A stretch of 12,453 nucleotides of DNA from assembly GCA_014904845.1 (NCBI GenBank), contig MU119927.1:1-12453 (forward strand), given 5' to 3'. Below, piece after piece: positions 8,420 to 12,453 of this stretch (positions within the stretch are counted from its first letter, which is position 1; every line of letters starts with the position of its first letter). This DNA comes from Acephala macrosclerotiorum (Eukaryota > Ascomycota > Leotiomycetes > Helotiales > Mollisiaceae). Made by a program: the position numbers and the translations under genes. Below the pieces are notes generated by a model that saw nothing but the letters and a program-made list of their open reading frames with translations, made no database searches and was not told the origin of the DNA.

Positions 8420-9205
8420 AATATTGTACTTTATATAATATTATTTATTTGATAGTATCGTGATTTTACGATATCGTATATAAATTAAATAAAAAACGAG
8501 AAATAAAAATTAGATTAAATTGTAACGATTAATTAATAAATAATTTTTTTTATAAATTAATTTTTCATAAAATTTTTTTTTTTGAAAATTGAACGATTTA
8601 CATATGATTAAAATAATCTTTTGTAAGTTTTTTTATACTCGATTTATTTACCGATTATAAAATTTTTACTATTTAATTTTTTAATAATATAATTATAAAA
8701 ACGATATAAAATTAAAAACATTTAACGATAATAATACTTAAAAAATAATAAAATAATAATATTTTAAATTTTTTTTTTTTGTTATTTTAAAAATATAAAA
8801 AACAATACAAATAAAATAATAATTTAAAAATATTATATTTTAAAAAAATATATAATACTATTTATTAAATTTAAAAATTGATAATTATATAAATAATTCA
8901 AATAAATTTTTAAAATAATACGCGAATAAACAAAAAATTACTTTTTCGATTTTTTTGTAATCGAAAAACATTAAATTTAATCTTTTAATAATTATATTAA
9001 AAAGAAAAACTATTGTTCGAAATTATTAATACGTGAATAAATATTTTTATTTTCGCGATTTTATTTTTTCATTAATTTATTTACAAAGAATATTAATAAT
9101 TTTTTCAATTTTATAGTAATTATAAAATCGATATTAATTAAACGTAAATTAAAATACAAAAATACTAATAAACGACGAATTAATATATTACGTTTTATTT
9201 TTTTT
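8420..9205. other. AT-rich stretch with no gene recognised
   Basis: About 790 bp of heavily mutated DNA next to the outer LTR, with runs of A or T. I read the minus strand most closely because the neighbouring remnants lie there. Short pieces near 9060-8920 look faintly protein-like (F-F-D-Y-K-K-I-E-K-V-I) but stops are frequent and no motif could be assigned. No LTR copy, tRNA or tandem repeat was seen. Confidence 0.4.
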
Positions 9206-9574
9206 TTAAATATTATTTCTAAAAATGTTTTTATTAACGTTATTTGTATTTGTATTAATATTTAAATAACGAGTTATTAAACGTTTTTTTGATTTCGACA
9301 TTTTATAATAATAAGAAATTTTTTGCATTTTGTAAAATCGTATAAGATTTTCGATAAAATCGATTCGTACTTGAAAAATTTGATTTTTAATCAAATTATT
9401 AAATAGTTCGAAAAGTAATTTAATCGTCGTTATTCGTTTTTCGAATTCGTATTCAATAATCAACAAAGTAAAAATATTTATTAAACGGATATTTTGTAAT
9501 AATTAATCGAATTCGATCGTATAAACTATTTATACGTTCGTTAAAATTGTAAGAATTTGCTCGTAATAAACTAA
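9206..9574 (-). pseudogene. Unrecognised RIP-decayed coding remnant
   Basis: One minus-strand frame has only two stops (9532-9530 and 9505-9503) in about 122 codons. It is fully open from 9502 to 9206, a long run for DNA this AT-rich. It reads as an amphipathic, charged protein: Y-E-F-E-K-R-I-T-T-I-K-L-L, Q-V-R-I-D-F-I-E-N-L-I-R-F, then a basic K-M-S-K-S-K-K-R-L tail and an Asn/Thr-rich end. No ATG start is present. I cannot name a family. It lies about 260 bp downstream of the decayed DUF3435-like gene on the same strand, in a different frame, and could be its C-terminal extension, a separate gene, or a chance frame. The basic tail might suggest nuclear targeting, which is speculation. Confidence 0.4.
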
Positions 9575-9854
9575 TTAATTAATAATTTGATTATAAAACT
9601 TTTTATTATATAATTACTAAAAATATTAAAAACGAGAAATAAATAAAAATTTAAATTCAAATTTTCGATTTTAATTTTGAATATATATATAAAAAAAAAT
9701 AAAAAACGAATAATTATATTATATAAAATAATATGTTATTAATATCAATTTGTATTTAACAATTTTTAATCGCGAAAAAAATAAAAAAAAAATAAAATTT
9801 AAATTGTTTAATTATATTATTTAATACGTTATCAAAGTATTAAAAAACGATTTT

Positions 9855-9920
9855 ATAAATACTTAGTACGTGATTTTAAAGATGCGTTTTATACTATTAA
9901 AATATTTAATAAATTTTATA
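9855..9920 (-). other. C2H2 zinc-finger remnant
   Basis: In the minus frame of the DUF3435-like gene, TAT 9920-9918 and TAT 9911-9909 (Tyr, each one transition from Cys TGT) are followed after 12 codons by CAC 9872-9870 (His) and after four more by TAT 9857-9855 (one transition from His CAT). That is C-x2-C-x12-H-x4-H, the classical spacing. Between them K-T-H-L-[Q]-N-H-V-L-S-I is nearly unmutated and resembles the K-M-H-L-Q-N-H-A-L segment I recall at the C-terminus of such fungal proteins. Confidence 0.6.
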
Positions 9921-11001
9921 TTTGAATTAATTTTTTTTTTTAATATAAATTAAATATTTTTATTTAAAGTATTTTGTTAAGTTTTTTGAACTAGTAAATT
10001 TGTAAATACGTTTTTCGAACGACAAATTTTATTTTTTTAAATAAAAAAAATAAATAATAATTTTTTTTTCAATAAATACTAATAATATAACGTTATTTAA
10101 CGTTTGTTTTTTAGTTTGAGCGATTGTTAACTAGGGATTAGTTTTTTTCGACGGCGTTAAACTCGTTTATCGTGTAAACGATTTTTTGTATAATAAAACG
10201 ATAAATTTTTTTTCTTGGAAATAATAATAAATAATAATTATATCGATATTTATATTACGACGATAAAATTCTTTTTCGATAATTGTACTCGAAAACGTTA
10301 TTATTGTTTTTATTAAACGTTTTTAAAGTAAGAATATTTTATTATTTTAATTCAAAGTAATTTTTATATTTTGATTGAATTTGAATTTAGAGAATTATTA
10401 CTCGATTTTATCGATCGAGTATTTTAAATTCTAGTATTTTTAAACGTATTTAAAAAGCGCAATTTTTAATCGTTATTTAATATTGAAAATCGCGCGATCG
10501 ATAATTCGATATTCAGATTATTATATTGTCGTATTCTAAAAACGATATTTCTATTTTTTTTACTTTATAACGAAACGACGAACAATGAAATTTTAATTGA
10601 CAAATAAAAATTTCTCGAGTATAAATTCTTACGATTAATTAAAATCGATTCAATAAATTATTCGATAAATCGCCCGTATTAAATCGTATTAAAATTCGTA
10701 ATTAAAAACGATAATTCGCGTATTAATAATAATTTTTTATCGAAAATAATATTTAATAAAAATATCAATTTTAGTATATTGTATTATTATATTCTAAAGC
10801 GCATTATTTACGTCATTTATTAATTTACGATTAATATATTATATTACGAATAAAAATAAAATTGCGAAAAAAAAATCGTATAATACGTATTATTTTAATT
10901 GAAAATATTATTTATATTATATCGAAAATAATACGAATTAAAAATAATTTTAAAAAATATAAATATATTTTTAATTTTTATATTAATCGTATATTTCAAT
11001 T

Positions 11002-11018
11002 AAAAAAAAAAAAAAAAA
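11002..11018. repeat. A17 homopolymer inside the DUF3435-like pseudogene
   Basis: Seventeen consecutive A. The readable minus-strand frame is different on the two sides (codon first bases with remainder 0 upstream at 11976 and 11532, remainder 2 downstream at 10748, 10322 and 9920), so this run is the most likely place of a slippage indel. A mutated intron would be the alternative. Confidence 0.45.
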
Positions 11019-11745
11019 GTTTAAAATTTAAATTTACGTATTTTTTATATTAAAATATTTTTTCGTAAATTCGCACGTAAATTCGATTAAAATTCGATAA
11101 AATTTATTATTAGAATTTCAAAGTAAATTTATCGTAATATTATTATAATAAAATTTTAAAAATATTAAAAATCGATTTATAAAAAATATAATTAATTAAT
11201 AAAAAAAATTAATTTAAATTCGATATCGATTATATATATATATTTGTTTTATTATAATCAAATTAATTTGTAAAACGTTTACAAAATTCTCAATATATAT
11301 TGCGATATTATTATATTTTTTCGTCGACAAATAATATTTTTTTACTAGTTTTTTAAAAATTTACAATAAATATTTCATTAGTTTTTATTTACAATAATTC
11401 GAATTAAATTAAACGAATAAACAAAAAACGCTATTTACTCGATATATATAACGATTTATTTTTTTTTTCGATTTTTTTTTTAATCGCTCGTTTATATACG
11501 AATTAAAAAACTTTTTAATATATTTCGAGCGTATTAATCGATTGAATATTTACAAGTTTTTTTTTACTCTTTTTTTAACGTTAATTTAATATTTATTCGA
11601 AGAAAATTTTGAAAATACAACGAGAAACGATTTATATTACTCGAATAAAATTTTTCTATATATATTTACAATATTTATAAAAAGAATCAAATTAATAATT
11701 CGATAATAAAAAACAATAAATAAAAAAAAAATAAAATATTTATTA

Positions 11746-11976
11746 ATAAAAATTTCTTTCGATTATATTTAAAAGAAAAAAACTATTATTATTATAATTT
11801 TTATTTTTATTTTCGAATTTATTAAAATTATTCTTTTGATCGAAATAATATTTTAATAAATAAACATTTTTCTTTTCAGCGATTTACGTTAAATTTGTTT
11901 TATTATATTCGTTGATATTATTAATATCGATATTAACGCTTTTTTTAACATCGTCAATATTATTATTAACGTTCAT
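11746..11976 (-). pseudogene. N-terminal segment of the DUF3435-like gene, nearly stop-free
   Basis: From ATG 11976-11974 the minus frame runs 76 codons with a single internal TAA (11886-11884) to a stop at 11748-11746. In DNA this AT-rich about one codon in ten should be a stop, so the openness is notable. It reads M-N-V-N-N-N-I-D-D-V-K-K-S-V, then L-L-K-Y-Y-F-D-Q-K-N and F-F-L-L-N-I-I-E-R-N: acidic, Asn/Asp/Lys-rich, like the variable N-terminus ahead of the recombinase fold. It is in the same frame as the Y-[W]-K-V-F motif downstream. Low complexity means composition alone could explain part of the openness. Confidence 0.45.
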
Positions 11977-12114
11977 TGACTCGATATCGATATCGATTTT
12001 TTTTTATTTATTTTTTATATCGAAATAATTCTCGATATTTAATTTATTATTATCGTCGAAAAAAAAATTTAATATTGTTTAACGATATCGTATATCGAAT
12101 TGATTTAAAGAAAA

Positions 12115-12175
12115 CGATAACAATAATAATAACGATAACGATAATAATATTAATAATAATAATAATAATAATAAC
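12115..12175. repeat. Interrupted trinucleotide microsatellite (AAT with AACGAT units)
   Basis: Trinucleotide units AAT, AAC and GAT in register, with G present only where it follows C (AACGAT). This is what C-to-T mutation on the minus strand, sparing CpG, would leave from an original GAC/GAT repeat. It lies just upstream of the DUF3435-like frame on that gene's strand. Reading it as coding on the plus strand gives only Asn/Asp or Ile/Thr runs and is not supported. Confidence 0.7.
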
Positions 12176-12453
12176 GTTTAATTTAAAAAAAAAAATTAAA
12201 AATATTAAAAAAAATTTATTATTCAAAAAATCGTATTGAAAAAAAAAATAAAATAAAATAAAAAAAAAAAAAAAATAAACAAAAAAATAAAATAAATTAA
12301 AAAAATAATAAAATAAAAAATAAAAAAATATTATTTTCTGTTTTTTGAAAAAGATTAATAGAAAGTAAAAACGAAAATAAAAAAACGATTATTAATTTTA
12401 ATAGTTTTTATAATCGATTAAAATCGTACTATTTTAATTATTAAATATACGAA
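12176..12453. other. A-rich low-complexity tract and terminal AT-rich sequence without a gene
   Basis: From about 12184 to 12337 the plus strand is nearly all A with scattered T, with A runs and AAAAT/AAATA units; C and G are almost absent. The remaining ~115 bp are ordinary mutated AT-rich DNA. No gene, LTR end or tRNA was seen. Confidence 0.6.

Larger units (their letters stand above)
9838..12008 (-). pseudogene. Decayed DUF3435 / FluG-domain-like gene with C-terminal C2H2 finger
   Basis: Several blocks on the minus strand match, in order, my recollection of fungal DUF3435 proteins, the family that includes Starship captain tyrosine recombinases. The N-terminal half reads T-L-E-I-Y-[W]-K-V-F-[x]-F-V-Y-K-R (11532-11488). 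Then come D-V-N-N-A-L-[Q]-N and Q-Y-T-K-I-D-I-F-I-K-Y-Y (10820-10746), fitting L-Q-H-x5-F-x-K-H-Y with the last Tyr (10748-10746) as candidate nucleophile. Next are Y-D-L-I-R-A-I, E-[Q]-[Q]-F-S (10403-10389), E-K-R-I-Y-K-F-T-S-S followed by L-T-K-Y-F-K, and a C2H2 finger. Length (about 720 codons) fits the family. A candidate ATG is at 11976-11974. The frame changes between 11488 and 10860, probably at the A17 run. About 30 stops interrupt the C-terminal half. The middle (about 11450-10920) is unassigned. It may be a C2H2-type relative rather than a true captain. Confidence 0.62.

Noticed and set aside
10400..10420. Hairpin ACTCGAT...ATCGAGT as a regulatory or terminator structure
   Set aside because: It lies inside the decayed coding frame over the E-[Q]-[Q]-F-S motif; short CpG-containing palindromes are favoured by this mutation pattern.
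10862..11053. Plus-strand 63-codon open frame
   Set aside because: Starts at TTG, has low complexity, includes the A17 run, and is antisense to the DUF3435-like remnant.
11976..12239. Plus-strand 87-codon open frame with Ile/Thr runs
   Set aside because: Starts at TTG and consists of the microsatellite and CGATAT repeats read out of register; antisense to the DUF3435-like N-terminus.
1..12453. Mitochondrial, Plasmodium-like or endosymbiont AT-rich DNA
   Set aside because: CpG is relatively enriched and non-CpG C is almost absent, copies differ by transitions, and the only readable proteins are broken fungal transposon families. AT-biased genomes keep open genes.
8420..12453. A full Starship giant element
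   Set aside because: Only one decayed captain-like gene is suggested; no terminal repeats, target site or cargo genes are visible.
1..12453. CRISPR array, tRNA or rRNA genes
   Set aside because: No regularly spaced repeats, cloverleaf-like segments or GC-richer RNA gene blocks were seen.

Overview
The window looks like an AT-rich block from a filamentous ascomycete (Pezizomycotina) genome that has been mutated by repeat-induced point mutation (RIP) until almost no intact gene is left. C and G survive almost only inside CpG. CpA/TpG, CpT/ApG and CpC/GpG are strongly depleted on both strands. Aligned copies differ by C/T and G/A transitions with almost no indels. G+C looks well under 20% by eye. 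No open, functional gene was found. Everything recognisable is a decayed repeat or pseudogene, and the open frames that remain lack convincing starts.

Positions 1-8419 hold two nested copies of one Ty1/copia LTR retrotransposon family. The inner copy (669-6982, + strand, 6,314 bp) is complete from LTR to LTR: 229-bp LTRs at 669-897 and 6754-6982, and one gag-pol frame at about 1237-6447. In that frame the gag knuckle, protease, integrase, reverse transcriptase and RNase H can be read in Ty1/copia order. It sits inside an older, opposite-strand copy of the same family. The two parts of the older copy are 1-668 (rest of its gag, running off the left edge) and 6983-8190 (leader and gag start), followed by its 5' LTR at 8191-8419. 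The 5-bp target duplication (664-668 and 6983-6987) is visible although each copy carries one C-to-T change. The arrangement creates long inverted repeats: 1-668 with 2101-2767, and 669-2105 with 6983-8419.

Positions 8420-12453 are outside the retrotransposons. On the minus strand, about 12008 to 9838, I can follow a mutated gene that resembles the fungal DUF3435 family (often annotated FluG-domain or C2H2 finger protein, and related to the Starship captain tyrosine recombinases). It shows an N-terminal motif near 11532-11488, a recombinase-like His...Tyr block at 10805-10740, an E-[Q]-[Q]-F-S motif at 10403-10389, and a C2H2 finger with exact C-x2-C-x12-H-x4-H spacing at 9920-9855. Downstream of it a second protein-like frame (9574-9206, minus) is unrecognised. 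The right end holds an interrupted AAT/AACGAT microsatellite and an A-rich tract.

The genes do not work together as a system. The window is a graveyard of selfish elements: a copia family that inserted into itself, and a recombinase-like gene beside it, all inactivated by the same mutational process. The family calls rest on motif recognition by eye and have not been confirmed by a search.
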